Below, piece after piece: positions 16,398 to 26,007 of a stretch of DNA of 37,314 bases. This DNA comes from Saprospirales bacterium (GTDB taxonomy: Bacteria > Bacteroidota > Bacteroidia > Chitinophagales > Saprospiraceae), in assembly GCA_007695145.1 (NCBI GenBank), contig REEI01000073.1, forward strand, positions 1 through 37,314. The letters are read 5' to 3'. The notes under the pieces are model-generated. The model made no database searches and had not been told where the DNA came from. It saw nothing but the letters and a program-made list of their open reading frames with translations. Both the position numbers and the translations under genes were made by a program. Numbering within the stretch: the first letter of the stretch is position 1; each line of letters starts with the position of its first letter.

Positions 16398-18515
16398 CTA
16401 ACGCATCAGCTCATTTAGTTCACTTAGTGAAATGATGAGGTCCATTAATATTTGGGTATGTGTTTGATGAGTTTTGTGCATGTGGTAAAGATCGTCAAGT
16501 AGATTCATTTCAATGGCATATCGATATGCCGGCAGAGCCCAGGCTGCATAACCCTGGAGGGGATCGGGGGACAGAAAGACATTTCTCAACCAGGGTCTGA
16601 ATTCTAGTCCTTCTTCAACAATGAATTGCCTTTCCTTTCCGATCAATATACTGTTGAGTTGCTGTAAATTTTCATCCCTCAGGCCATCATTTTTTGGGAA
16701 AATATTCAAGAGAGAATTGTAAAATCCTGCTTGCTCCCCCAATAGGTCGACCAACTCTGGTAAGTTAGTTGCTTCAAAAATATCCTTACCCGCAATTTCT
16801 GTTACTTCTTCGATTTTTTGTTCGAGCACTGAGGCTGTTCTCAAAGGATCATATGGAATAATATCAGCGTTGGCAAAGCGTGTGGCGAGTACTCCGTAAT
16901 ACTCTGCCAAAGTCGCTCCATAAACAAAATGAGAGTCGATAAACTGTTCGTAAAAAAAGAGATTGTCAAAAGCTGAATGATAAACAGGAACTCTTCCACT
17001 CATACTGATTTGGGCAGAGGGGATACCGGCCCGGTGGACAAATGGAACAAAATCTGATCCACTGCCCAGGCGCCCAAATGACGGTTCTTCACTCTGACTA
17101 CCTCTCAACCAGTATTCCAGTAGGTTTAATTGTGTATCGGGATGTATGACTGCGGTAGCGGCCTCCATGATGGCACTGTGAAGAGATGGAGTTCCGGATG
17201 CTCGAAAATTGGGCCCTGTAACTGACATGTCTGAGTTGAGATAAACTACTGTTTTAGCCATCAACTCTTCCAGGTGGTGTTCCACCCATTCAACGGACCC
17301 TATGAGTCCGAATTCCTCTGCATCCCAGTGGGCAAAAACGATGCTTCTCTTTGGTTGCCAACCGCCTTCCAACAATTCCCCCAAAACATCTGAAAGGCTT
17401 AGCATCATGGCAGTTCCGCTATTGGGGTCAGCAGCTCCAAAAGTCCATGCATCATGATGGCATCCGATAATTACCCATTCATCGGGGAAGTCTCTTCCCT
17501 TAATTGTACCTGTAATATTGGTTATCCGTTTTATTTCTCTTTCCTGTTGAACCTCAAGAGTTACGAGTAAGTCCGGCCCACCCTGAACAGAGTATTGGAA
17601 ATCAAAACCACCCTGCCAATCTTCGGGTACGTTCTGTCCCTCCATGCGACTGAGTATTTCGTAAGCCGCTCCATAACCAATTGGGGCTACGGGAATTTTT
17701 GGAAGCGCCACTTCCTCTATTTTTTTTCGTACAGGGCTATCAGGGTGATCAAGTGGCAGAGCAACCTCAAAGGGTGTCAAGGGGTCACCGTAGTAGTCCA
17801 GGGTCAGGAGAGAGCCTCTCTGAATTGCACTCGCATCATTAAAAGGACCATCCGGGTAGATATCGCCCAACTTGAAGCCACTGTTTGCAGGATCGGTAAA
17901 AATAATTAAACCAATTGCTCCAGCTTCCTCAGCATACTTTGCTTTAAACCCGCGAAAGTTTCCCCCATACCTGGCGAGGACAATTTTACCCTCTAGGTTT
18001 ATTCCCAAACTGTCAATCTTTTGAAAATCCTCCAGTCGGCCGTAGTTAACATAAATGACCTCAGAACTGACTTTTCCGCTTCCTGAGTAAGCATTCCAAC
18101 CATGAGTCAATGCAGGATGAGATGACCAGGGGTCCTGTTTGTATTCTTTTTCGCGGTTTTGAAGTAAGAGGGGCTCATCCAGCTCTAAGGTTATTTCTAC
18201 CATCCCGGGCTCAGCTAGAAGTACATCATAATCGTAGAAATTCACCTCTAGGCCCGCACTTTGCATGGCATCACCAATGTACTGAATGACCCTTTGGCTT
18301 TCAGGAGTTCCTGCAATATGTGGTTCTGAACTCAGTGCGTACAGATGGGATTTAAAGGCATCAGGATCAATTAGATTTCTGATTTGGCTCTCCAGTTGTC
18401 GTTGTGCGTCTGCATTTTCTGATGAAAACCCCGTAATGTTCTGGGCTGAAAGGAATGGTGTCAAAAGAAGAAAGTAGGCCAAGACAATCGTATAGTTCTT
18501 CATCAAATACCTCAT
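16398..18515 (-). CDS. M28 metallopeptidase, glutamate carboxypeptidase II-like
   Basis: A roughly 705-residue secreted di-zinc peptidase with the PSMA/transferrin-receptor layout. A signal peptide (MKNYTIVLAYFLLLTPFLSA) comes first. A protease-associated (PA) domain lies at about 130-310 (YVNYGRLEDF, GKIVLARYGGNFRGFKA). The M28 domain has the zinc and catalytic residues in order: IIGCHHDAW, then DPNSG, WDAEEFG, NSD and YHSAFDN. A C-terminal helical dimerisation-like domain follows. It probably removes acidic or other C-terminal residues from peptides in the periplasm. The longest frame starts at a TTG (18524); ATGs at 18515 and 18503 are better, and the latter starts exactly at the signal peptide. 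A near-consensus CATATTTG box at 18522-18529 would leave a very short leader. Confidence 0.93.
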   Translation of the reverse strand: MRYLMKNYTIVLAYFLLLTPFLSAQNITGFSSENADAQRQLESQIRNLIDPDAFKSHLYALSSEPHIAGTPESQRVIQYIGDAMQSAGLEVNFYDYDVLLAEPGMVEITLELDEPLLLQNREKEYKQDPWSSHPALTHGWNAYSGSGKVSSEVIYVNYGRLEDFQKIDSLGINLEGKIVLARYGGNFRGFKAKYAEEAGAIGLIIFTDPANSGFKLGDIYPDGPFNDASAIQRGSLLTLDYYGDPLTPFEVALPLDHPDSPVRKKIEEVALPKIPVAPIGYGAAYEILSRMEGQNVPEDWQGGFDFQYSVQGGPDLLVTLEVQQEREIKRITNITGTIKGRDFPDEWVIIGCHHDAWTFGAADPNSGTAMMLSLSDVLGELLEGGWQPKRSIVFAHWDAEEFGLIGSVEWVEHHLEELMAKTVVYLNSDMSVTGPNFRASGTPSLHSAIMEAATAVIHPDTQLNLLEYWLRGSQSEEPSFGRLGSGSDFVPFVHRAGIPSAQISMSGRVPVYHSAFDNLFFYEQFIDSHFVYGATLAEYYGVLATRFANADIIPYDPLRTASVLEQKIEEVTEIAGKDIFEATNLPELVDLLGEQAGFYNSLLNIFPKNDGLRDENLQQLNSILIGKERQFIVEEGLEFRPWLRNVFLSPDPLQGYAAWALPAYRYAIEMNLLDDLYHMHKTHQTHTQILMDLIISLSELNELMR

Positions 18516-18636
18516 TTTTTGCAAATATGGCGATCCAAATTGAATTAAGTAGAAAAATTCAACCTCTTAACTTGAATTTTGGACAAATCTGGTCAATTAG
18601 GCTTCTATTTTCGATTTGGCAAAAGAGGTAGTGCAA

Positions 18637-19224
18637 TCAATATATGCCAGGAATCAACTTTTTGACCTTCTTCTGGTATAGAAGGTATTCACCTCCAAAA
18701 TCCGCGATCAACTTTTTTTCTTCAAAATAAATACCAACAGGGAGATAAACTGCCATGCACACCAGAAAAATTGCTAAGGCCATAATCGGCAGTGTCAAAA
18801 AGATACCCGTGGACAATAGTACCGTCCCAGAATAAAGCGGATGCCTCACATAGCGATATAAACCTGTTTGGATTAAGCCGGCTTCTGCAGCTCCTATTTT
18901 ATTCTCCTTGAATGGCCGAATACCCAAAAACTCCGGCAAATCAAAAGCTTTTGCAGACAGATACATAATCCGACCACCAGAAATAATCATAATTATGCCC
19001 ATAGAGATTGATATATAGGAAGGTTGAAACAAATATTCTGTTGCTCGCAGAGAAAAAATTACCAATGTGACTAAGCCTGCAGCTGCAATGAAATTGTATA
19101 GCAATCGGTACCTTTGAGGACCTACTGAAAGGGATTGGTAAAAAAAATCTTTTACTCTTAAGTCTGCAAGAAAGCTGTGAAGGAAAAAGTAGAACAACCA
19201 ACCTGCAATTAAAGTGGCGTGCAT
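18637..19224 (-). CDS. Membrane methyltransferase, isoprenylcysteine carboxyl methyltransferase (ICMT/NnrU)-like
   Basis: A 195-residue polytopic protein with about four to five hydrophobic segments. The C-terminal half shows the signature of the ICMT/PEMT-like membrane methyltransferases: GLYRYVRHPLYSGTVLL, then the last helices, then the EEKKLIADFGGEYLLYQKKV tail, where RHP-Y-G and E-x4-F-x4-Y residues bind S-adenosylmethionine in the family. The bacterial members act on small or lipid substrates and are mostly unstudied; NnrU-type relatives share the fold. It has its own TACTTTTG box upstream and is divergent from tamB, which replaces it on the other strand 162 bases away. Confidence 0.82.
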   Translation of the reverse strand: MHATLIAGWLFYFFLHSFLADLRVKDFFYQSLSVGPQRYRLLYNFIAAAGLVTLVIFSLRATEYLFQPSYISISMGIIMIISGGRIMYLSAKAFDLPEFLGIRPFKENKIGAAEAGLIQTGLYRYVRHPLYSGTVLLSTGIFLTLPIMALAIFLVCMAVYLPVGIYFEEKKLIADFGGEYLLYQKKVKKLIPGIY

Positions 19225-19289
19225 AAATTTAATGTTGTCTGAAGCAATTGAAGTATGTCTTCTTAGTTTAAATCATTCAACTAAAAAGC

Positions 19290-19297
19290 CAAAAGTA
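19290..19297 (-). promoter_or_regulatory. Predicted -7 promoter box for the ICMT-like gene
   Basis: Minus-strand TACTTTTG, followed by GC, matches the Bacteroidota TAnnTTTG consensus and lies about 65 bases upstream of the ATG at 19224. No clear -33 TTG. Confidence 0.6.
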
Positions 19298-19386
19298 GAA
19301 CACCGCTATGTAATTAATCGTTGAAAATATCGGGAAGTTAATCATTGATGTATAAATTAGTTAGGATTTTCAATCATTAATCGGGC

Positions 19387-22300
19387 GTGAACCAGGACAA
19401 AGAAGCCAATTCAGTACCAGTCGAGAAGAAAAGGGCCTCCCTCATAAGGAGAATTCTTAAGTGGTTCGGGTATTTTACTTTGGGATTAGCCTTGTTGTTT
19501 GTCGCCCTGATTTTTGCCTTGAGGACTCCAGTAGTACAACAGTGGATCACTAATAAGGCTACTTTGTATGTCTCAGAACTGACAGGTGCTGATTGCTCCA
19601 TCAACAGGCTTTATCTCACTTTTTCAGGGAATCTGTGGTTGGAGGGCGTCTATTTGTCCGATCTGGAAGGCGATACTCTTTTTTATTTCTCCTCTTTGGA
19701 AACCGGCCTGAGGATAAGGCCCCTTATTGATCGAGAGATAAGGGTGAGAAAGTTTGACTGGCGGGGATTGAGAGCCAACGTTTTGACTGATTCACTTGGC
19801 GTTAACAATTACGATTTTCTAATAGAAGCCTTTTCATCTGGAGGGAAGGAGCGTGAAGTTGAATCTGAGCCGCTCAGCATATATTTACCCAGAATTAATG
19901 TAGCTGATATTCAGATTAGCATAACAGACCGGCAAGCAGGTATGGATTTGGAGTTGTTTTTGGAGAATATATCTCTCTCACCCCTTCAGTTGTCTACCTT
20001 GTTTGAAAATATTGAACAAGAGGCTATTTCAATTTCAGGCTTGAAGGTGAATATGTTGCTTTATGAATCTGCTGTCGGGGTATCCGAGGCACCTATTTCA
20101 ATTGACCAGGAAAAGTCCGAAGGACTGACCTCCTTACTACCCATTAAGCTTGGTCAACTCAGTATTGATGATTTAAATTTCACCCTCCGTGATCGCAAAC
20201 TGGACTCAGACTTGACAGTCAGTCTGGACCGCTATTTAATGTCTGAATTTCATCTCAGGCCTTTCGAAAATAGCTCGGGACTTCCCAAAATTATTGTTGG
20301 TGAGCTACTAACCGAAAGCCTCAGAATTCATTATGCAGATTCGCCCAATTTTCCGGGTGGTATACCTAAACCGACTGGGGATGAAGAGGGGATTGAGTTC
20401 GAATTTCAATGGCCCGGAATCCTTGTGGAAACGGGGAAAATTTCATTTGTGGACAGTGATTTCCACTACTTTAAAAAAGGAGTATTTGCACTGCCAGGAG
20501 AATTCAATCCAGAAAATATACGGATCAATTCACCAATTTTTGAACTTGCAAACATAACCCTTGGGGAGGATCAAGCTTCGATAGATGGATTCCACTTAAA
20601 GGCATCGGAGCAAAGTGGGCTGTCATTGGAAAATTTCGGTTTTGATATAAGTTTGGCTAATGATGCTCTCCAGATAAGAAATATTGACTTGAGGACCGGA
20701 CACTCATCACTTGAATCCGAGATTTACCTAACATTCAATCAGATTGATCAAATGGTGAATGAACCTGGAGAAATTACTGTAGATGTACAATTGAGAGATT
20801 TGAATCTGGGCCCCGGAGACCTTGCCCTCCTTCAGCCCCAATTGATATATGACCCAACATTGGGGCCATTTTTGAAGCATCCCATCCACTTAAAGTCTAG
20901 GTTTAGAGGAAAGCTGGATCAACTGGATATTGCACATTTTGACTTGAGAATGGGGACCGATTCCAGGCTGGAATTGAATGGCCGAATTAGGGAATTGATG
21001 GATTTTGAGAGATTATCCTATTCCTTGGCCTCTGTGAGTCTAAAAATCCCGGAAATTGATATGGCTCACTTAATTGCTTTGGATTCCCCTTTTGTCATGC
21101 CTTCATTTATTCTGGTGAAGGGTAGTGTTGAGGGTAACTCCAAGCTGGTGAAGACTGGACTTGAAATTGCAGTGCCTCATGGTCGGTTGAGTTTGAATGG
21201 GCAGTTCTCTGATTTTGGTGACCAAATGGAATACAATGCACGAATGACCATTGAAGAGCTTAATACTGCGTTTTATTCCGATAGCCTTGGGCCTGAATCT
21301 ATTTCAGGCACTTTAGAAGTGGCGGGGCAGGGGCTTGATCCCGATCATCTCCATGCTTCATTCATTGCCGAATTTCTCGATTTGCAATATAAAGGGGTTC
21401 GCTACAGTCCACTCTATCTGGAAGGTAGCTGGGCAGAAAAGCGGGGAATGCTTAGAGTGAGTTTGGATGGGGAGCTACTGGCCTTTGATTTTACTGGGAG
21501 TGGAAGTCTTGACACTACGGCTTATGAGTTGACCGCTACTATGGATATCACCCACCTTGACGCCTTTTCCTACGACCTGTTCGAAGACTCTACCACCTTT
21601 AAAAGTAAAGTCTTTATTGAAGCTAGTGGGAACGAAGGCATTTTTAGTGGTTTCCTGAGGATTGACTCATTGATTGCTTTTCAGCAAGAAGGACAATATA
21701 CACTTGATAGTCTTGAAGCCGATCTGTTTTTTGATCCCTCAACCACTTTTTTTGATGTGAGGTCTGCAATTTTGAGGTCCAATCTCAGCGTCAATACCTC
21801 ACCGGATAAAGTTGTTGATGGACTAATGGCTCACATTAGATCCTATGGAGATCCTTCCATGTCAGATTCCATGGTTATCAAGGGACTTGAGGCTGATTTT
21901 CAACTTGAAATCCCCGAAACCCGGTTTTTAAAAGAAGTAATTGCACCCGAATTAGAAGAAATGGAGACCATCCGGGCACAGGTGTTTTATCGCGAAAGTA
22001 GCCGAAATATCCTCATGCAATTGGATGCCCCACATATAAATTATGGGGGGGTTGAGGTAAAAGAACTTATGTTGCGAGCAGATTCCAATCGAGATAGTCT
22101 TCAATTTGAAACGGGCTTTGACAATTTACAGTCCGGGGGTATTGATGTGCAAAAAACTAGACTCCACGGACTATTCAAAGACTCTACCCTTTTAATGACT
22201 CTCAATATGGTTGCTGAAGAAACTCAAATAGCTTTACTTCATCTCAGAGTTAAAATGGAGGCAGATACCTTTCAGTTTCATCTGCGACCGGACGAATTGA

Positions 22301-24438
22301 TTTTCAATGATGAGATTTGGGGTATCGATGAAAACAACCTTATTACTTACGCAACTAATTTTCTAAAAATAGAGGACTTCAATCTCCGTAGACAGGACAA
22401 TTTTTTCAGTCTGAAATCCCATCCATTAGGAAGGGGCAATTTTCTGGGTATTGAATTTTCAAATCTTTCATTGGGCGGTTTGTTGGATTTTGTAAACCCT
22501 GTGGAAGATTATGCGGATGCCATTCTAAATGGCAAAATAGAACTGGATAATATATTTGAACAGCCGGAGCTATTGTTGAACATTAATGCCGAGGATTTAG
22601 TCGCCATGGACATTGCCCTTGGCAAAATGATTGCAAATTTAGAGAGCAGAGATATGGAAACTTTTGTTCTGGAAATCGAGCTCACTGACGGTGATCTGAA
22701 TTTGTTGGCAGATGGGGAGTTGAACATCTCCGATCCAGATCTGCCTCAATATAGAGGAAATGTGGTCTTGGAAAGATTAGAGTTTTCCATGCTCGAAAAC
22801 TTTACAGCTGGAGCCATAAGGAACAGCAAGGGAGTGATTAGCGGACAATTTTCTACCTCTGGAGCTGGTATGGATATTGAGTACACCGGTTTTTTAAGGA
22901 TTGATTCCGTAGCTTTTGTTGTTACAGAAGTAGGTACTTCTTTCACTATTCCATCTGAGCGAATAGATTTCAGTCAATCTGATATAGTGTTTACGGATTT
23001 TACCATTCGGGACGGCAGGGGCAACCCAACCGTCATATCTGGTGCAGTTGATATTACCAATCCCATCAATCCCGGCTTTGGATTAAATATCAGCAGTCGC
23101 AATTTCAGATTCCTTGAATCTACTAGAGCCGATAACGATTTTGTTTACGGTAAAGCTATAGCTGATTTGGATATAAGAATTGAGGGGGATTTGAGTCAAC
23201 CAAATATGCAGCTAGAAGTTGACTTAAAAAGGGGCACTGAAATTACGATGATCGTCCCTGAAAGTCAGGTGGACATCGAAGATCGTGAGGGCGTTATCCG
23301 CATTGAAAGGCGAATTGAGGGTCAGGTAGTGCGGGAAGAGGAGGTAGAAGAGGTAAGTCCTCCGCTTTTCACTGGTCTGGATTTGCAGGCTGTCATACAC
23401 CTTGATCCTTCTGTTATTTTTAGAATTGTACTGGATGAGAGGGCAGGAGACCAGCTTGAAGTTGCAGGTAGGGCAGACCTGAGTTTTGATATGGACCGGG
23501 AGGGAAGGATGTCCCTTTCCGGAATTTATGAGCTGAGCAGGGGATTTTACGAAATGCGCATGTACGATATCGTTAGAAGGCGATTTGAACTTCAGCCCGG
23601 CAGCCGTCTCAGCTGGTTTGGTGATCCGATGGAAGCCGAGATGTCTATAACCGCTGTCTACCGGATTAGAACCTCTGCCCTTGACCTCATGGCAGACCAA
23701 TTGGTTGGTGCCGACCAGGCTACGAGAACACAATTTCGTCAGGAATTGCCCTTTGAGGTAGTCATGGATATAAGCGGTGAATTGCTAAGGCCCATTCTTG
23801 AGTTTTCACTTGATATGCCGGAAATTGCCCGTGGTGCACACGGTGGAAATGTTTACTCAAGAATTCAGCAGTTGAATACTACGGAGTCCGAATTAAATAC
23901 TCAGGTTTTCTCCCTTTTGGTGCTCAATCGATTTTTGCCTTCAGGAGTCGCCTCCGAAGAGGGGCAGTTATTTGATGCCGGGGCAATGGCGAGGTCTAGC
24001 GCAAGTAGCATCCTTTCAGGCCAACTCAACGCTCTTTCAGACCGCTACATCAGAGGTGTTGACCTCGATTTTGATCTCGAGAGTTTTACTGATTATCAGT
24101 CGGGAAGGGCAGAGGATAGAACACAACTCAATGTCAGAATGCGCAGGTCTCTGGTTGGAGATCGGCTCACTCTTGAAGTCGGTGGCCAAATTGACCTGGA
24201 AGGGTCTGAAGCAGCAGATAGGCAGAGTGCAACTGATATATTGGGGGATGTAAATATTGAGTATTCACTTACTGAAGACGGAACCTGGAGGATCAGGGGT
24301 TTCCGAAGAAATCAGTATGAGGGAGTACTTGAGGGGCAGGTCATTGCCACTGGAATTTCCTTGCTGTTCAATCGCGACTTCAACACATTTGCAGAATTGT
24401 TTCAAAACCGAAGGGCAAGGGAAGGAAATGACCAGTAA
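19387..24438 (+). CDS. tamB: TamB/AsmA-like envelope lipid-transfer protein (DUF490 C-terminal domain)
   Basis: A 1,683-residue bridge-like protein anchored in the inner membrane and crossing the periplasm; TamB-type proteins carry phospholipids to the outer membrane and aid barrel assembly. One transmembrane helix lies at about 29-48 (FGYFTLGLALLFVALIFAL). The long middle is beta-rich, with repeated short amphipathic strands fit for a beta-taco groove. The C-terminal 400-450 residues are the DUF490 domain: MRMYDIVRRRFELQPGSRLSWFG, then FEVVMDISGELLRPILEFSLDMP, and the end segment with a beta-barrel-like finish (GEDGTW-type strands, FRRNQYEGVLEGQV). The start is a GTG at 19387. It is the largest gene in the window and converges on the Omp28-like gene with only five bases between stops. 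In many Bacteroidota tamB neighbours tsaD; here it does not. Confidence 0.93.
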   Translation: MNQDKEANSVPVEKKRASLIRRILKWFGYFTLGLALLFVALIFALRTPVVQQWITNKATLYVSELTGADCSINRLYLTFSGNLWLEGVYLSDLEGDTLFYFSSLETGLRIRPLIDREIRVRKFDWRGLRANVLTDSLGVNNYDFLIEAFSSGGKEREVESEPLSIYLPRINVADIQISITDRQAGMDLELFLENISLSPLQLSTLFENIEQEAISISGLKVNMLLYESAVGVSEAPISIDQEKSEGLTSLLPIKLGQLSIDDLNFTLRDRKLDSDLTVSLDRYLMSEFHLRPFENSSGLPKIIVGELLTESLRIHYADSPNFPGGIPKPTGDEEGIEFEFQWPGILVETGKISFVDSDFHYFKKGVFALPGEFNPENIRINSPIFELANITLGEDQASIDGFHLKASEQSGLSLENFGFDISLANDALQIRNIDLRTGHSSLESEIYLTFNQIDQMVNEPGEITVDVQLRDLNLGPGDLALLQPQLIYDPTLGPFLKHPIHLKSRFRGKLDQLDIAHFDLRMGTDSRLELNGRIRELMDFERLSYSLASVSLKIPEIDMAHLIALDSPFVMPSFILVKGSVEGNSKLVKTGLEIAVPHGRLSLNGQFSDFGDQMEYNARMTIEELNTAFYSDSLGPESISGTLEVAGQGLDPDHLHASFIAEFLDLQYKGVRYSPLYLEGSWAEKRGMLRVSLDGELLAFDFTGSGSLDTTAYELTATMDITHLDAFSYDLFEDSTTFKSKVFIEASGNEGIFSGFLRIDSLIAFQQEGQYTLDSLEADLFFDPSTTFFDVRSAILRSNLSVNTSPDKVVDGLMAHIRSYGDPSMSDSMVIKGLEADFQLEIPETRFLKEVIAPELEEMETIRAQVFYRESSRNILMQLDAPHINYGGVEVKELMLRADSNRDSLQFETGFDNLQSGGIDVQKTRLHGLFKDSTLLMTLNMVAEETQIALLHLRVKMEADTFQFHLRPDELIFNDEIWGIDENNLITYATNFLKIEDFNLRRQDNFFSLKSHPLGRGNFLGIEFSNLSLGGLLDFVNPVEDYADAILNGKIELDNIFEQPELLLNINAEDLVAMDIALGKMIANLESRDMETFVLEIELTDGDLNLLADGELNISDPDLPQYRGNVVLERLEFSMLENFTAGAIRNSKGVISGQFSTSGAGMDIEYTGFLRIDSVAFVVTEVGTSFTIPSERIDFSQSDIVFTDFTIRDGRGNPTVISGAVDITNPINPGFGLNISSRNFRFLESTRADNDFVYGKAIADLDIRIEGDLSQPNMQLEVDLKRGTEITMIVPESQVDIEDREGVIRIERRIEGQVVREEEVEEVSPPLFTGLDLQAVIHLDPSVIFRIVLDERAGDQLEVAGRADLSFDMDREGRMSLSGIYELSRGFYEMRMYDIVRRRFELQPGSRLSWFGDPMEAEMSITAVYRIRTSALDLMADQLVGADQATRTQFRQELPFEVVMDISGELLRPILEFSLDMPEIARGAHGGNVYSRIQQLNTTESELNTQVFSLLVLNRFLPSGVASEEGQLFDAGAMARSSASSILSGQLNALSDRYIRGVDLDFDLESFTDYQSGRAEDRTQLNVRMRRSLVGDRLTLEVGGQIDLEGSEAADRQSATDILGDVNIEYSLTEDGTWRIRGFRRNQYEGVLEGQVIATGISLLFNRDFNTFAELFQNRRAREGNDQ

Positions 24439-24443
24439 TTGAT

Positions 24444-25451
24444 TTACTCTAAAACCAGCCTTAATGTCCTCAAAGGTGACCCTCCGGACTCCAACCTCAC
24501 AAGATATAGTCCTCTTTGAAAATGAGATGTGTTGATTGTCGTGTAGGGACCATCGAATTCCATCTTATGAACCATTTTTCCAAGTATATTGAAAATTTGG
24601 AGTGTTTTTTTGCCACCGGTAGCAGTGGTAATTGTTATTTCATTTTTGGCGGGATTGGGGAATAAGCTCATTTTTTTTTCGGTCCCAAATGCATCTGTAT
24701 TACTGATTACCGCACCTCCTTTGGCTGCATTGTAGACTTCTGAAGAATTTTGTCCCTGCACAAAGGCAATTACCGCCAAATTCTCATTGTCCCAGCTTTG
24801 ATTGATCTCAAAATCAAAAGAGAAATTTTGTTGGATGTCCGCAACTTTATCGATCGGCAGACCTGTATTTGGTGTAAGTTGAATTCTTGCTACATTGTGG
24901 TGATTGCGGTAAGATGGTAAAGTGCCGGCTGTGACATTTTTTTCAACGAGATAAGCGTGAAGAACAAACTCTTCCAGACCTTCAAACTCATTGTATAACA
25001 ATACGCTTGCAAAACCGTCACCATGTGAACCACTTGGACTGAAGCCGGTCTCAATTCTTATCTCACTCGAAGAGCCAGTAAGCCCATTTAAAAATGAGGC
25101 CGCATTTGACCAAATATTAGTGGGTGCCCTTTCTCCATTGATATGCAATGTGGGGGTGCCAAAAATGTTGTAAAACGAAATGCGCTCGTCATTGAGAGAC
25201 CTGGAAGCTTGATACAACTCACAATTAGAATAGGGTGTAGAGGAATAAAATGATAAAAGAATTACATCCTCTTCAAAATCAGAGACGGTTTGCCAAAAAG
25301 TAGGAATCCTGTTGGCACAAATTCCACATCGGGTATTGGAAAATTGCTCAACTAGTACGGTGCGATTCGTCTGCTGGGCGCTTGTCTTTGGAATGCTGGT
25401 AAGAGTTAAAAGTACCAAAGCGGATAGAATGAAGAGATATGTGTATTTCAT
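24444..25451 (-). CDS. Omp28-like thioredoxin-fold protein with T9SS sorting domain
   Basis: A 335-residue secreted protein. A signal peptide (MKYTYLFILSALVLLTLTS) is followed by TVLVEQFSNTRCGICANRIP, a thioredoxin-like CxxC site (Cys42, Cys45), and FGTPTLHINGE, the cis-proline position of that fold. This is the Omp28-related group of Porphyromonas and relatives. The last 70 residues form a type IX secretion type-A sorting domain: SLFPNPAKNEITI, then LQIFNILGKMVHKMEF, then FQRGLYLVRLESGG. It is expected on the cell surface or outside. The frame opens at a TTG (25472), but the ATG at 25451 begins the signal peptide and is preferred. It shows directly that the organism has a type IX secretion system. 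Confidence 0.9.
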   Translation of the reverse strand: MKYTYLFILSALVLLTLTSIPKTSAQQTNRTVLVEQFSNTRCGICANRIPTFWQTVSDFEEDVILLSFYSSTPYSNCELYQASRSLNDERISFYNIFGTPTLHINGERAPTNIWSNAASFLNGLTGSSSEIRIETGFSPSGSHGDGFASVLLYNEFEGLEEFVLHAYLVEKNVTAGTLPSYRNHHNVARIQLTPNTGLPIDKVADIQQNFSFDFEINQSWDNENLAVIAFVQGQNSSEVYNAAKGGAVISNTDAFGTEKKMSLFPNPAKNEITITTATGGKKTLQIFNILGKMVHKMEFDGPYTTINTSHFQRGLYLVRLESGGSPLRTLRLVLE

Positions 25452-25469
25452 AAGCTTGTATTTAAGATG

Positions 25470-25477
25470 CAAACATA
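25470..25477 (-). promoter_or_regulatory. Predicted -7 promoter box for the Omp28-like gene
   Basis: Minus-strand TATGTTTG matches TAnnTTTG, 18 bases before the ATG at 25451, which would give a very short leader. No -33 TTG at the expected distance. Confidence 0.45.
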
Positions 25478-25597
25478 AGACGCTTTTGGCATATAATTGG
25501 TTACTTCAAAGCAATATTTTAAGGAATTTTATTTTTTAACAATTTGTTCATGTGGATTTTAAATATTGTAGTAAATTTTAATGTGTTGTTGATGGCA

Positions 25598-25617
25598 TGA
25601 AAGTAAACTTACTTTCA
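25598..25617. repeat. Hyphenated palindrome, operator-like
   Basis: TGAAAGTAA and TTACTTTCA, nine perfect bases per arm around a central AC. The short two-base centre fits a dimeric regulator site better than an RNA hairpin. It lies about 150 bases upstream of the Omp28-like start. Confidence 0.45.
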
Positions 25618-25797
25618 ATTTGATTTTTTCAGAATGTATTACTTATAGAACCAGTTGTTTATATAGTAAAAAATTATTAATTTAATTGCCTTTCGACCTT
25701 AACATTAATAACCTATGTACATTTCCACTTCCTCTAAATCAAATCCCTATGGATATTAGTAGTTATCTCGCGTTCTCCCTTACTTTTTGTCTTGATG

Positions 25798-25866
25798 CTA
25801 CGACAGGCTCAGCACAAGTGCTTCGACAAACTCAGCACAAGTGCTTCGACAAACTCAGCACAAGTA
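25798..25866. repeat. Three tandem copies of a 23-base repeat
   Basis: Units at 25798-25820, 25821-25843 and 25844-25866, each of the form CTTCGACA(A/G)(A/G)CTCAGC followed by ACAAGTG. The first copy differs at three positions (CTACGACAGG), and the last ends in A instead of G. I recall closely similar CTTCGACA-GCTCAGC motifs as dispersed intergenic repeats in several bacterial groups including Bacteroidota. The copies are contiguous with no spacers, so it is not a CRISPR. Confidence 0.9.
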
Positions 25867-25990
25867 TAAGAAGTAACATAAAGATCAAGGCTGTCCAGTA
25901 TTTGGTTTTTGAAAAATTTGCAGTTGGCTTTTGGCGGTGTTGTGCCCTGTGTCTTTGACAGTTCTCTGTTGCAGGATTTGTGGAGTAGTT

Positions 25991-26007
25991 GAACCGCTAT
26001 CGCGTTC
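25991..26007. repeat. Bulged hairpin in intergenic DNA
   Basis: GAAC-CGC/GCG-TTC pairs around a TATC loop with a single bulged C. It lies 125 bases right of the triplicated repeat and may be part of the same dispersed element. Confidence 0.4.

Noticed and set aside
18516-18524. TTG start of the M28 peptidase
   Set aside because: ATG codons at 18515 and 18503 follow within 21 bases and match the signal peptide better.
23224-23733. A 169-residue ORF antisense to tamB
   Set aside because: It is a frame shadow of the tamB DUF490 domain, which is certain on the plus strand.
25452-25472. TTG start of the Omp28-like gene
   Set aside because: The ATG at 25451 begins the signal peptide, and the TTG overlaps the predicted -7 box.
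25798-25866. CRISPR array
   Set aside because: Units are contiguous with no spacers and no cas gene is nearby.
25686-25958. A 90-residue ORF spanning the triplicated repeat
   Set aside because: The 23-base period shifts the frame at each unit, the protein has no recognisable feature, and the frame exists only because the repeat lacks stops in it.
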